This document shows positions 47,071-55,841 of a stretch of 64,000 bases of DNA, piece after piece. A program made the translations under genes and the position numbers. The notes beneath the pieces are model-generated. The model was not told where the DNA came from. It was given only the letters and a program-made list of their open reading frames with translations, and made no database searches. Numbering within the stretch: the first letter of the stretch is position 1; each line of letters begins with the position of its first letter. Location: assembly GCF_026242195.1 (NCBI RefSeq), contig NZ_RKLV01000006.1, positions 1 to 64,000 of the forward strand, written 5' to 3'. This DNA comes from Halorutilus salinus (GTDB lineage Archaea; Halobacteriota; Halobacteria; Halobacteriales; Halorutilaceae).

Positions 47071-48753
47071 TTAGTCGTCCGCGGGGTCTTCGCCCCCGTC
47101 GGTCACTATGTCTTCCGCCGTCTGTTGTCTCTTCATCCTCTTGGGACTGTGGCACTGACGTACGATACGTTTGGTCTCCTTCGGCGGTTCGGGTGTCGCG
47201 TACGAAACGGCGATTGTGACGATGAAGACCACGGGCGTCACGATGAGCGCCGAGCCTATCGCAGGCATCCATGTTGCGAGCGCGGGCGAGAGCGTCTCAC
47301 CTCCGAGGAGTCCGTACGTCGGAACGACTTCGTTTATAATCGGTACCGACCAGAGTACGAGACCAGACACCATGCCTGCTATCGCACCCTGTCTGTTGGC
47401 GTTCTCCCACCAGAGACCGAGGAAGAACATCGGGAACAGGACGCTTCCCGCGAGCGAGAAGGCGTACGAGACGAGCGCCGCTATAGGTGCCGCGGGATCG
47501 AGCGCCGCAAGCGTCGTCAGCGCACCGAGTGCGACGACGCTGAGACGTCCCACGATTATCTGTTCGCGCTGTGTCGCGTCGGGGTTGACTATGTTGGTGT
47601 AGATATCGTGCGAGATAGCCGACGAACCCGCGATGAACAGACCTGCTGTGGTGGCTATCGCCGCCGCGATACCGCCCGCCGCGACGAGTCCGACGAACCA
47701 CGTGGGTAGGTTCGATAGCTGTGCCGCGAGAACGACGATAACGTCGGCGGCTTCAGTAGCCATACCGCCTTCTCCGTAGACGGGTCCGATGTTCTCGGCG
47801 TACAGATCGGTGCCGAAAGCCGCGAACGCGGGTGCGCTCCAGTAGAGGAGGCAGATGAAGAACAGCCCCCAGACCGTAGACCACCGTGCCGTTCGCTCGT
47901 TCTCAACGGTGTAGAAACGGACGAGTACGTGCGGTAGACCCGCCGTACCGACGATGAGTGAGAACGCCGTGGCTATCCAGATGTAGAAGCCGTCGAAGTT
48001 ACGGAACGGCTCCGCGAACTCGGCGCTGAGGTCGTTGATCAGAGCGCCGTACTGTATCTGTGGAAGGAGGGTCGAGTAGCCGTTGACCCAGCCGACGACG
48101 AAGACACCCGCGAGGAAGGCGACGATCAGTATGGTGAACTGTACCGCCATGTTCTTCGTTGCACCGAGCATCCCTGAGAGAGCGAGATACGCGACGGTTA
48201 TAGTCATCATCAGGACGACCATCGACTGGTAGCCGGTCAGACCCGGTATACCGATGTCGCCGAAGATGTACAGACCGACGAGACCCATACCGCGCGCCTG
48301 ACCGATCGAGTAGACGAATCCGATTAGGAACGTGGTTATAGCGGCGAGCGCACGCGCCGTGTCGGAGTTGAAACGGTCGCCGACGAAGTCGGGTGCGGTG
48401 TACTTCCCGAAACGGCGTAACTGCGCCGCGAGGAAGATCAGTATGAGGAAGAAGTTGGCTGTCCAGCCGACGACGAAGGCGAGACCGTAGATGCCCGATG
48501 TTGCGATCAGCGCCGCCATGCCGAGGTACGACGCCGCCGACATCCAGTTCGCGCCTATCGCCATACCGTTCTCTATGTTACCGATCGAACGTCCGGCTAC
48601 CCACATCCCCTCTGTGTCGGATATCTTGAAGACGTATCCTATGACGAGGAAAAGCAGGAGCATCGCCGCGACGAGGACGCCGGGTACCGGCTTGAACGAG
48701 ACGTTCAGCCCTTCGGGTAGGAGACCCGACTGTAGGACGTACGCAAGGCTCAT
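47071..48753 (-). CDS. Sodium:solute symporter (SSS family, acetate/ActP-like)
   Basis: A 560-residue protein with about 13 helices. Features are SDTEGMWVAGRSIGNIENGM (the 'GR-----NG-A' start of SSS), GWTANFFLILIFLAAQLRRF, and GTAGLPHVLVRFYTVENERT, which is highly typical of ActP-like members. It overlaps the DUF4212 gene by four bases and sits in an operon with acetyl-CoA synthetase, so a short-chain acid such as acetate is the likely substrate. Confidence 0.9.
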   Translation of the reverse strand: MSLAYVLQSGLLPEGLNVSFKPVPGVLVAAMLLLFLVIGYVFKISDTEGMWVAGRSIGNIENGMAIGANWMSAASYLGMAALIATSGIYGLAFVVGWTANFFLILIFLAAQLRRFGKYTAPDFVGDRFNSDTARALAAITTFLIGFVYSIGQARGMGLVGLYIFGDIGIPGLTGYQSMVVLMMTITVAYLALSGMLGATKNMAVQFTILIVAFLAGVFVVGWVNGYSTLLPQIQYGALINDLSAEFAEPFRNFDGFYIWIATAFSLIVGTAGLPHVLVRFYTVENERTARWSTVWGLFFICLLYWSAPAFAAFGTDLYAENIGPVYGEGGMATEAADVIVVLAAQLSNLPTWFVGLVAAGGIAAAIATTAGLFIAGSSAISHDIYTNIVNPDATQREQIIVGRLSVVALGALTTLAALDPAAPIAALVSYAFSLAGSVLFPMFFLGLWWENANRQGAIAGMVSGLVLWSVPIINEVVPTYGLLGGETLSPALATWMPAIGSALIVTPVVFIVTIAVSYATPEPPKETKRIVRQCHSPKRMKRQQTAEDIVTDGGEDPADD

Positions 48754-49193
48754 GCCTCACCACCCCCGTCAGCCGCGGCTTCTCCGGCACCATCAGGCGT
48801 CCCGCCTGTCTCCGTGGAACCCTCACCTATACCGTACTTATCGTCAAGCGCGTCGCGTCTCCGCGTGTACCAGAGCGACAGGAGGAGCGTACCCGTCGGT
48901 CCTCCGACAGCCATCAGGAAGTAATGCAACGGGAAGCCTATCACGGGCATCGTCGTCGACATCGCGTCGGGTGCGACGAACGTCAGCACCGGCGGCGCGA
49001 AGACGATGACCGCCCAGACGGCGAAGCCCTTCCATATCATACGCAGATGGTCACGCATGAACGGCGTCGAAGGGCTGAACAGGCTCACCTCCGATTCGAG
49101 GTAGTCTACGTTTCCTCCGTCGGTTCTCGCCTCCCCCTTCGCTCCGTCTTCCTCGGTAGACGTTCTACCGTCCCCGTGTCTATCTTGTGTCAT
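48750..49193 (-). CDS. DUF4212 small symporter subunit
   Basis: A 147-residue protein. Residues about 45-115 are the DUF4212 domain: RDHLRMIWKGFAVWAVIVFA, two helices, GFPLHYFLMAVGGPTGTLLL and YTRRRDALDDKYGI. DUF4212 proteins are small partners of SSS transporters. A polar N-terminal and a Gly/Ala-rich C-terminal tail are haloarchaeal additions. It lies between acs and the SSS gene. Confidence 0.9.
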   Translation of the reverse strand: MTQDRHGDGRTSTEEDGAKGEARTDGGNVDYLESEVSLFSPSTPFMRDHLRMIWKGFAVWAVIVFAPPVLTFVAPDAMSTTMPVIGFPLHYFLMAVGGPTGTLLLSLWYTRRRDALDDKYGIGEGSTETGGTPDGAGEAAADGGGEA

Positions 49194-49222
49194 GTTTTGT
49201 GAGTTCTGTGAAACGGTTTTTC

Positions 49223-51184
49223 TTAGTCTACCTTGCTCTGTATGTCGTTCACAACGTCGGGATTGCGCAACGTACTCGTGTCCCCAAGGCTCTCCTCGTT
49301 CGATATGTCTTCGAGGAGGCGGCGCATGATCTTACCCGAACGCGTCTTGGGGAGTTCGTCGGTGAAGATAACCTCCTCAGGACGCGCGATAGGTCCGATA
49401 GCCTCCTCGACGCCCTCGATCGCGCGTTCGCGGAGTTCGTCGTCCGCGACGTATCCGTCCTCGATGATCGCGTAGGCGTACACCGCCTCGCCCTTGAGTT
49501 CGTGTTCCGCACCGACGACGGCGGCTTCCGCGATACCTTCGACGCCGACGATGGCGCTTTCGACCTCCATGGTTCCGAGACGGTGACCTGAGACGTTTAT
49601 TACGTCGTCGACACGTCCGAGTACGGTTATGTAGCCGTCGTCGTCTATCTTCGCACCGTCTTCGGGGAAGTAGACCCATTCGTCGGCGTCGGGGTTCGAG
49701 TACTCGTCCCAGTACTCGTTTATGAAACGTTCGTCGTTTCTGTAGAGCGTACGTAACATCCCGGGCCAGGGCTTGTCGACGGCGAGGTAGCCCGCGTCGC
49801 CCGCTTCTACCTCGTCGCCTTCCTCATCGACGACGTTCGCGCTTACACCGGGTAGGGGCGGACCTGCGCTACCCGGCTTCATATCACCGACACCGGGGAG
49901 CGTGGTAACCATCATACCGCCGGTCTCCGTCTGCCACCACGTGTCGACAACAGGGCAGTTCTCGTTACCGATGTTCTTGTAGTACCATTTCCATGCGCGC
50001 GGATTGATAGGCTCGCCGACGGTTCCAAGGAGGCGCAGGCTCGAAAGATCGTGCGCCTCAGGGTACTCGCTTCCCCATTTCATGAACGCCCTTATTGCCG
50101 TGGGTGCTGTATAAAGCTGGTCGACACCGTACTCCTCAACTATCTCCCATAGACGATCCTTGTCGGGGTAGTCGGGGGTGCCTTCGTACATCACTGTCGT
50201 CGTTCCGAGTGCGAGAGGACCGTAGACGATGTACGAATGCCCCGTAATCCAGCCTATATCCGCCGAGCACCAGTACGTATCGTCGGGCTTGATGTCGAGT
50301 ACGGCGTGCGATGTCCACGCGGCGTACGACAGGTAGCCCCCGGTCGTGTGCTTGACACCTTTGGGCGTCCCCGTCGTACCGCTCGTGTACATCAGGAACA
50401 GCATGTCCTCGGCGTCGCGCTCGACGGGTTCGACCGTCTCGCCCTCGTGTTCGTCGACGAGTTCGGAGTATCCGTACTGGGTGCTACTGATGTCGCCGTC
50501 CGCGCCGAGCCTGTCGACGAAGACGGATGTAACGTCGTGGTCAACGTCGTCGACGCCCTCGCTCGCCTTGCTCGCGTGGTCGAGAGGGTCGCCTCTGCGG
50601 TAGTAGCCGTCGCAGGTTACGAGGAACTCAGAGTCGGCGCTTTCCATACGTGTTGCGAGGGCGTCGGCGGAGAAGCCTGCGAAGACGACGCTATGCGGCG
50701 CACCGATACGAGCGCATGCCAACATCGCTATAGGTAGCTCGGGTATCATCGGCATGTACATCGTCACCACGTCGTCCTCCTCCACGCCGATGTCGCGGAG
50801 CGCCGCCGCGAACTCGTTTACCTCCTCGTGTAGCTCCTCGTAAGTGTACGTACGTTTCTCATCGACGGGTTCGCCGACCCATTCGATGGCAACCTCGTCG
50901 GCACGCTCATCGAGATGTCTGTCGACGCAGTTGTACGAGGCGTTTAGCCTGCCGTCGACGAACCATTCGTAGAACGGTGCGTCTTCGTCGTTCAGTACCT
51001 CGTCGTACCCTTCGTACCAGTCGAGTAGCTCCGCGGCTCTCTCCCAACATCCGGGCCAGTTCTCCTCGAACTCGTCGTAGATCCCGGCGTCCGACACGTT
51101 CGCCTGCTCAACAAACTCCTCTGAGGGTTCGAACGTGTCTTGCTCTTCGAGACGGGCTTCTAACTGTACATCCTTTTCTGACAT
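49223..51184 (-). CDS. acs: Acetyl-CoA synthetase, copy 1
   Basis: A 653-residue AMP-forming enzyme (acetate + ATP + CoA to acetyl-CoA). Motifs are MYTSGTTGTPKGVKHTTGGY (P-loop), VDTWWQTETGGMMVTTLPGV, DGYITVLGRVDDVINVSGHR and the acetylation site Lys in LPKTRSGKIMRRLLEDI. Length fits Acs (about 650). It heads an operon with DUF4212, SSS and UspA. Copy 2 at 53022 shares long identical DNA blocks. Confidence 0.95.
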   Translation of the reverse strand: MSEKDVQLEARLEEQDTFEPSEEFVEQANVSDAGIYDEFEENWPGCWERAAELLDWYEGYDEVLNDEDAPFYEWFVDGRLNASYNCVDRHLDERADEVAIEWVGEPVDEKRTYTYEELHEEVNEFAAALRDIGVEEDDVVTMYMPMIPELPIAMLACARIGAPHSVVFAGFSADALATRMESADSEFLVTCDGYYRRGDPLDHASKASEGVDDVDHDVTSVFVDRLGADGDISSTQYGYSELVDEHEGETVEPVERDAEDMLFLMYTSGTTGTPKGVKHTTGGYLSYAAWTSHAVLDIKPDDTYWCSADIGWITGHSYIVYGPLALGTTTVMYEGTPDYPDKDRLWEIVEEYGVDQLYTAPTAIRAFMKWGSEYPEAHDLSSLRLLGTVGEPINPRAWKWYYKNIGNENCPVVDTWWQTETGGMMVTTLPGVGDMKPGSAGPPLPGVSANVVDEEGDEVEAGDAGYLAVDKPWPGMLRTLYRNDERFINEYWDEYSNPDADEWVYFPEDGAKIDDDGYITVLGRVDDVINVSGHRLGTMEVESAIVGVEGIAEAAVVGAEHELKGEAVYAYAIIEDGYVADDELRERAIEGVEEAIGPIARPEEVIFTDELPKTRSGKIMRRLLEDISNEESLGDTSTLRNPDVVNDIQSKVD

Positions 51185-51255
51185 AGTACATCTTCAATAA
51201 GGAACGTTCGTAGTAAACCTACGACCTAAATGAGCAAACCCACCCTCTAAACTCT

Positions 51256-51268
51256 TAGAAACTTTCTA
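51256..51268. promoter_or_regulatory. Palindrome upstream of acs copy 1
   Basis: TAGAAA-C-TTTCTA is a perfect inverted repeat 72 bases before the acs start (51184) and just after the end of the regulator gene. It may be an operator for the HTH_10 regulator, or the end of the regulator transcript. Confidence 0.4.
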
Positions 51269-51281
51269 TGAGTTGGCAACA

Positions 51282-52913
51282 TTATTCGTCGAAAAGCGCG
51301 CTCAGTATCTCGCGCTGACCTTTCCGAAGGTGGTTGTGAAGAGTAGGCGAGGAGATATCCATCGAGTCGGCTATCTCCTCCGCGGTACTCCCTCTGGGCC
51401 AGTCAAAGTACCCCCCGAAGTAGGCGGCTCTGAGAGCATCCTCCTGTCTGTCGGTCAGCCTCGCTGTCACGTCCTCAACGAAGCCCTGTGTCGGCTGTGG
51501 CTCCCTGTCGACCTCGTGCTTGCCTGCGAGATAGGTCTGGGGAAACGTCTCCTTGATACCGTCAACGACCGTCTGTAGGTCGAGACCGTGGGCGGAGTCG
51601 GCGACCACCATACCTGAACCTTCGTCGAAGACAGCCTTCGATATACGGGTTCCGTAGCCGTGGAGGAGACGGACGACCGAACCCCCGGAGACGGAGAACT
51701 CTATGAGGGCTTCGGAGCCTTCCTGTTCGACGAGACGGAAGTCGTCGACACCTTCAAAATCACCGACGGCTTCGAGTACGTTGGTGCTGTCGGTTCCCCT
51801 GAGGGTGACGTGGAGTATATCCACCGACTCGGACGACGAGACGACGGAACGGAGATCGAACTCACAGCCGAACCTGTCGGAGAGCGAGACGAGAAAGTCA
51901 CCGTCGTCGGTGGTACGTAGCTCTATCTCGACGACCGTGTCCGCCGAGAGAGCCTTCCTACGCCGTTCGGCTGTGAGCGCGTGACCCAGATGTCTTCCGA
52001 CGACACCGAGGCTGTCGTACGCGTCACCGCCGAAGCCGTCTTTGCTTCCGACACCGACCGTGCCGAACCTCCTGCCCCCGTGCTCGACGGGGACGGCGAG
52101 AACCTCTCCCGCGTCCCCTACGTCGTCGGCGACGGAGACACCGTCGACCTTGTCCGGGAGTTCGGCGCGCGCGCCGTCGACGGTATCCTCCGACGCGCCG
52201 AAGACGGCTTCGATAGACGGCGTGCCGTCGACGCCTAACCGTTCCATCCATGCGAATCCGTACGCGGAGGCGAGCGCCTCGCAGACAGCTTCGATCTTCT
52301 CGTCCCTGTCGTCGGCTTCGACCGCGGCTTCGACGACAGCTACGAGGGACGTGTCGGACGCGCGCCTCGTTCGCTCTCTCTCGAAGGCTGTAAAGACCTC
52401 GTCGATACACGGCTCCTCGACGTGTCTTTCGAGGCTTCCGAGGCTCGACCATCCGCCCGCTGTCTTCACGGCGTTGGGGTCGAGACCTTCCTCGACGAGC
52501 GCGTGGCGCGCGAAACGGTCACGGAGGTCTCCGGGGCTTACGTCTCGTAGATCTTCGATGCCCGTCTCGTCCGCGGCGGCTTCACCCGCTTCCGAGACCA
52601 CCATCTGTATACGTCTCTCGGACACGTCTATCAGCCTTTCGTCGTCGGATACGCGACTGCTGTTTACGTAACGGACGAACTCGGCGTCGAGACCCGGCGG
52701 GATGTAGGCTGTACGTTCACCGTCGGTCTCACGTACACGCAACGCCGACCCGTGGAAGTCGTCGAGTTCACGACGATCCGATGGACGTAGACGCCCGATC
52801 TCGGACGCGCGGAGACCCGCCTCCCCTGCAAGACGCACGACGAGACGTTGACGGTACGTCCGTGAGGCGTCGACCAGCCCCTCGTACCCCGGCGTCGAAA
52901 GACGGTGTTCCAT
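51282..52913 (-). CDS. Bacterio-opsin-activator-type regulator with degenerate recombinase domain
   Basis: A 543-residue protein. Residues 1-180 follow a tyrosine recombinase (LRASEIGRLRPSD around Arg I; DLRDRFARHALVEEGLDPNA; GGWSSLGSLERHV) but the catalytic Tyr is replaced (His in LERHV) and the H-x-x-R His by Gly. A GAF domain (about 190-310), a Bat-type central domain (about 320-450) and an HTH_10 (LTDRQEDALRAAYFGGYFDW, STAEEIADSMDISSPTLHNH) follow. It lies between two acs genes, so it likely controls acetate use. Confidence 0.88.
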   Translation of the reverse strand: MEHRLSTPGYEGLVDASRTYRQRLVVRLAGEAGLRASEIGRLRPSDRRELDDFHGSALRVRETDGERTAYIPPGLDAEFVRYVNSSRVSDDERLIDVSERRIQMVVSEAGEAAADETGIEDLRDVSPGDLRDRFARHALVEEGLDPNAVKTAGGWSSLGSLERHVEEPCIDEVFTAFERERTRRASDTSLVAVVEAAVEADDRDEKIEAVCEALASAYGFAWMERLGVDGTPSIEAVFGASEDTVDGARAELPDKVDGVSVADDVGDAGEVLAVPVEHGGRRFGTVGVGSKDGFGGDAYDSLGVVGRHLGHALTAERRRKALSADTVVEIELRTTDDGDFLVSLSDRFGCEFDLRSVVSSSESVDILHVTLRGTDSTNVLEAVGDFEGVDDFRLVEQEGSEALIEFSVSGGSVVRLLHGYGTRISKAVFDEGSGMVVADSAHGLDLQTVVDGIKETFPQTYLAGKHEVDREPQPTQGFVEDVTARLTDRQEDALRAAYFGGYFDWPRGSTAEEIADSMDISSPTLHNHLRKGQREILSALFDE

Positions 52914-53021
52914 CTGTCTTCGTAATATGACGCACAGGAGAAATTAAATCTACCGGCGCGAGGAACCTCTCGGCGCAAAAGCCAAGACACAGACGTTTCG
53001 TATCCTGTATCAAAGACGAAA

Positions 53022-54977
53022 CTACTCTTCTTCTCCGTCTATCGCCTCTATCTCCCCCACGACCTCGGGGTTTCTGAGCGCCGACGTATCCCCAAGAGGC
53101 TCGTGGTTTGCGATATCTTCGAGAAGACGACGCATGATCTTACCCGAACGCGTCTTGGGTAGCTGGGTCGTAAAGACGACCTCCTCCGGCTGTGCGAAGC
53201 CTCCGATACCGTTCTCAACTGCGGTCGCAACCTCGTCGCGGAGGCTCGCGTCGGCGTCGTACCCGTCCTCGGTGATGGCGTAGGCGTAGATACTCGTCTC
53301 AGTACCGTCGGAGCCTACGACGGCGGCTTCCGCGATACCTTCGACGCCGACGATGGCGCTTTCGACCTCCATGGTTCCGAGACGGTGACCTGAGACGTTT
53401 ATTACGTCGTCGACACGTCCGAGTACGGTTATGTAGCCGTCGTCATCGATACGTGCCTCATCGCCCGAAAAGTAGACCCATTTGTCGTCGTCGGGACGTG
53501 AGAATCCGCGCCAGTACTCGTCGACGTACCTTCCGTCGCCGTCGTGTAGTGTACGTAACATCCCGGGCCAGGGCTTGTCGACGGTGAGGTAGCCCGCCTC
53601 TCCGCTCTCGACGGCTTCGCCGGCGTCGTCGACTACCTCGACGGAGACGCCCGGCACCGCGGGTCCTGCGTTTCCGGGCTTCATATCACCGACACCGGGG
53701 AGCGTGGTAACCATCATACCGCCGGTCTCCGTCTGCCACCACGTGTCGACAACAGGGCAGTTCTCGTTACCGATGTTCTTGTAGTACCATTTCCATGCGC
53801 GCGGATTGATCGGCTCGCCGACGGTTCCGAGGAGGCGCAGGCTCGACAGATCGTGCGCCTCCGGGTACTCGCTACCCCATTTCATGAACGCCCTTATCGC
53901 CGTGGGAGCGGTGTAGAAGATATCGACCGAGTTTCTCTCGATAATCTCCCAGACACGCGACCTGTCAGGGTAGTCGGGCGTGCCCTCGTACATGACCGTC
54001 GTTGCGCCGAGAGCGAGAGGTCCGTAGACGATGTACGAGTGTCCCGTAATCCAGCCTATATCCGCCGAGCACCAGTACGTATCGTCGGGCTTGATGTCGA
54101 GTACAGCCTTCGAGGTCCAAGCCGTATGTGAAAGATACCCGCCGGTTCCGTGTACGACGCCCTTGGGCTCTCCAGTCGTACCGCTCGTGTACATCAGGAA
54201 CAACGCCTCGCCCGCTTCGCGTTCGACGGGTTCGACCGTTGCGCCAGCGTTCGCACGTATCAGGTCGTCGTAGCCGTACTGTCCCTCTCCGAGAACGTGA
54301 TCGAGTTCGTCACCGAGCCTGTCGACGACTACGGTCGTGATCTCGTTGTCCAGACGGAGGACTGCGTTGTCGGCTTGGCTCTTCTGGTTGAACGCGTTTC
54401 CGCGTCTGTAGTAGCCATCACATGTTATGAGGAACCCGGAGTCGGCGCTTTCCATACGTGTTGCGAGGGCGTCGGCGGAGAAGCCGGCGAAGACGACGCT
54501 ATGCGGCGCACCGATACGTGCACACGCTAACATCGCTATAGGTAGCTCGGGTATCATCGGCATGTACATCGTCACCACGTCGTCCTCCTCCACGCCGATG
54601 TCGCGGAGCGCCGCCGCGAACTCGTTTACCTCGCGGTGGAGATCCTGGTAGGTGTACGTCCGTGTCTCCTTGAGCTTACCCACCCATTTCAGGGCGGCGT
54701 GGTTCTTACGCCCGGATTCGAGATGTCTGTCGACGCAGTTGTACGAGGCGTTTAGCCTGCCGTCGACGAACCATTCGTAGAACGGTGCGTCTTCGTCGTT
54801 CAGTACCTCGTCGTACCCTTCGTACCAGTCGAGTAGCTCCGCGGCTCTCTCCCAACATCCGGGCCAGTTCTCCTCGAACTCGTCGTAGATCCCGGCGTCC
54901 GACACGTTCGCCTGCTCAACGAAACCGGGAGGTGGCGGAACACTGCCGTTCTCTTTGCCTTCGGATCGCTCCGTCAT
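53022..54977 (-). CDS. acs: Acetyl-CoA synthetase, copy 2
   Basis: A 651-residue enzyme with all Acs motifs: LFLMYTSGTTGEPKGVVHGT, VDTWWQTETGGMMVTTLPGV, and TQLPKTRSGKIMRRLLEDIA with the regulatory Lys. Long segments are identical to copy 1 while others differ (for example residues about 85-100, 200-245 and 545-600), giving a mosaic. It is the most upstream gene of the minus-strand block. A TATA-like ACTATAAG lies about 28-35 bases before its ATG. Confidence 0.95.
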   Translation of the reverse strand: MTERSEGKENGSVPPPPGFVEQANVSDAGIYDEFEENWPGCWERAAELLDWYEGYDEVLNDEDAPFYEWFVDGRLNASYNCVDRHLESGRKNHAALKWVGKLKETRTYTYQDLHREVNEFAAALRDIGVEEDDVVTMYMPMIPELPIAMLACARIGAPHSVVFAGFSADALATRMESADSGFLITCDGYYRRGNAFNQKSQADNAVLRLDNEITTVVVDRLGDELDHVLGEGQYGYDDLIRANAGATVEPVEREAGEALFLMYTSGTTGEPKGVVHGTGGYLSHTAWTSKAVLDIKPDDTYWCSADIGWITGHSYIVYGPLALGATTVMYEGTPDYPDRSRVWEIIERNSVDIFYTAPTAIRAFMKWGSEYPEAHDLSSLRLLGTVGEPINPRAWKWYYKNIGNENCPVVDTWWQTETGGMMVTTLPGVGDMKPGNAGPAVPGVSVEVVDDAGEAVESGEAGYLTVDKPWPGMLRTLHDGDGRYVDEYWRGFSRPDDDKWVYFSGDEARIDDDGYITVLGRVDDVINVSGHRLGTMEVESAIVGVEGIAEAAVVGSDGTETSIYAYAITEDGYDADASLRDEVATAVENGIGGFAQPEEVVFTTQLPKTRSGKIMRRLLEDIANHEPLGDTSALRNPEVVGEIEAIDGEEE

Positions 54978-55071
54978 TACCCCCGGTACAACGTCCGTCT
55001 TATAGTGTCTGTCGGCTTCTCCGTAGGAGGAACAGACAACTGTTTAACCCTCCGGTGACAAGCTTACATCG

Positions 55072-55797
55072 ATGGTTGATATCGATCGGCGCAAGACGGC
55101 GCTCGCCGTGATCGGCGTACTCACGCTCGTGGCGCTACCCTCGTTCCTCCGGCACGCCGTCTGGCTCTCGTTCGGACAGGCTAACCGGATGGTGATACAG
55201 GGGCGTTGGGATATCGTCGCCCTCAACGTAGGTGTCTTCCTCGCCGTCCTCCTACCCCTCGTCTTCGGTATGCGGTGGAAGGTCGACTGGGGTTCGCGTT
55301 CGAAGTCGCTCGGCGTCTACGGCGCTTTCATAGTCTCCATGTTCGTCGAGATGTACGGCGTACCCCTCTCGTTCTACCTGACTTCGGCGGCTCTTTCCGA
55401 ACCCGCGACCGTGGGGTACCAGCCGGAGTTCGTCGTCTCCTTCACCGTCTTCGGACAGGGGTTCGCTATGACGCCGTGGAAGCTGATCGGCGCGGCGATA
55501 ACCGCCGTCGGTATCGGTCTCGTCGCCGTCGGATGGGCGGTTCTGTACCGAACCGACGAGGAGCTAAAGACGGACGGTCTGTACGCCTACTCGCGCCATC
55601 CGCAGTACGTGGGTATCATACTCGTCGTCTTCGGCTGGTTCGTTCACTGGCCCACGCTTCTCACGATGGCTCTTCTTCCCGTCCTCGTCTACTTCTACTA
55701 CAAGCTCGCCCTCAGGGAGGAGGAGGAGGTGCGTGAGGTCATATCCGACGGTTCGAAGTACGACGAGTACGCCGAGACGACGCCGCGTTTCGTCTGA
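55072..55797 (+). CDS. Membrane methyltransferase (isoprenylcysteine carboxyl methyltransferase/NnrU-like)
   Basis: A 241-residue membrane protein with about six helices. The C-terminal block LYAYSRHPQYVGIILVVFGW is the 'G-y--vRHP-Y-G-----G' SAM-binding motif of the ICMT/phospholipid N-methyltransferase group, followed by a second region with E-E (LREEEEVREVISDGSKYDEY, 'eE-----fG--Y-eY'). The substrate may be a lipid or isoprenoid. It is followed 44 bases later by an HpnE-like oxidoreductase on the same strand. Confidence 0.85.
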   Translation: MVDIDRRKTALAVIGVLTLVALPSFLRHAVWLSFGQANRMVIQGRWDIVALNVGVFLAVLLPLVFGMRWKVDWGSRSKSLGVYGAFIVSMFVEMYGVPLSFYLTSAALSEPATVGYQPEFVVSFTVFGQGFAMTPWKLIGAAITAVGIGLVAVGWAVLYRTDEELKTDGLYAYSRHPQYVGIILVVFGWFVHWPTLLTMALLPVLVYFYYKLALREEEEVREVISDGSKYDEYAETTPRFV

Positions 55798-55841
55798 GCC
55801 ACGGGAAACAGTCTTATGAGCCTCCGGACGAAGTTAACGAC

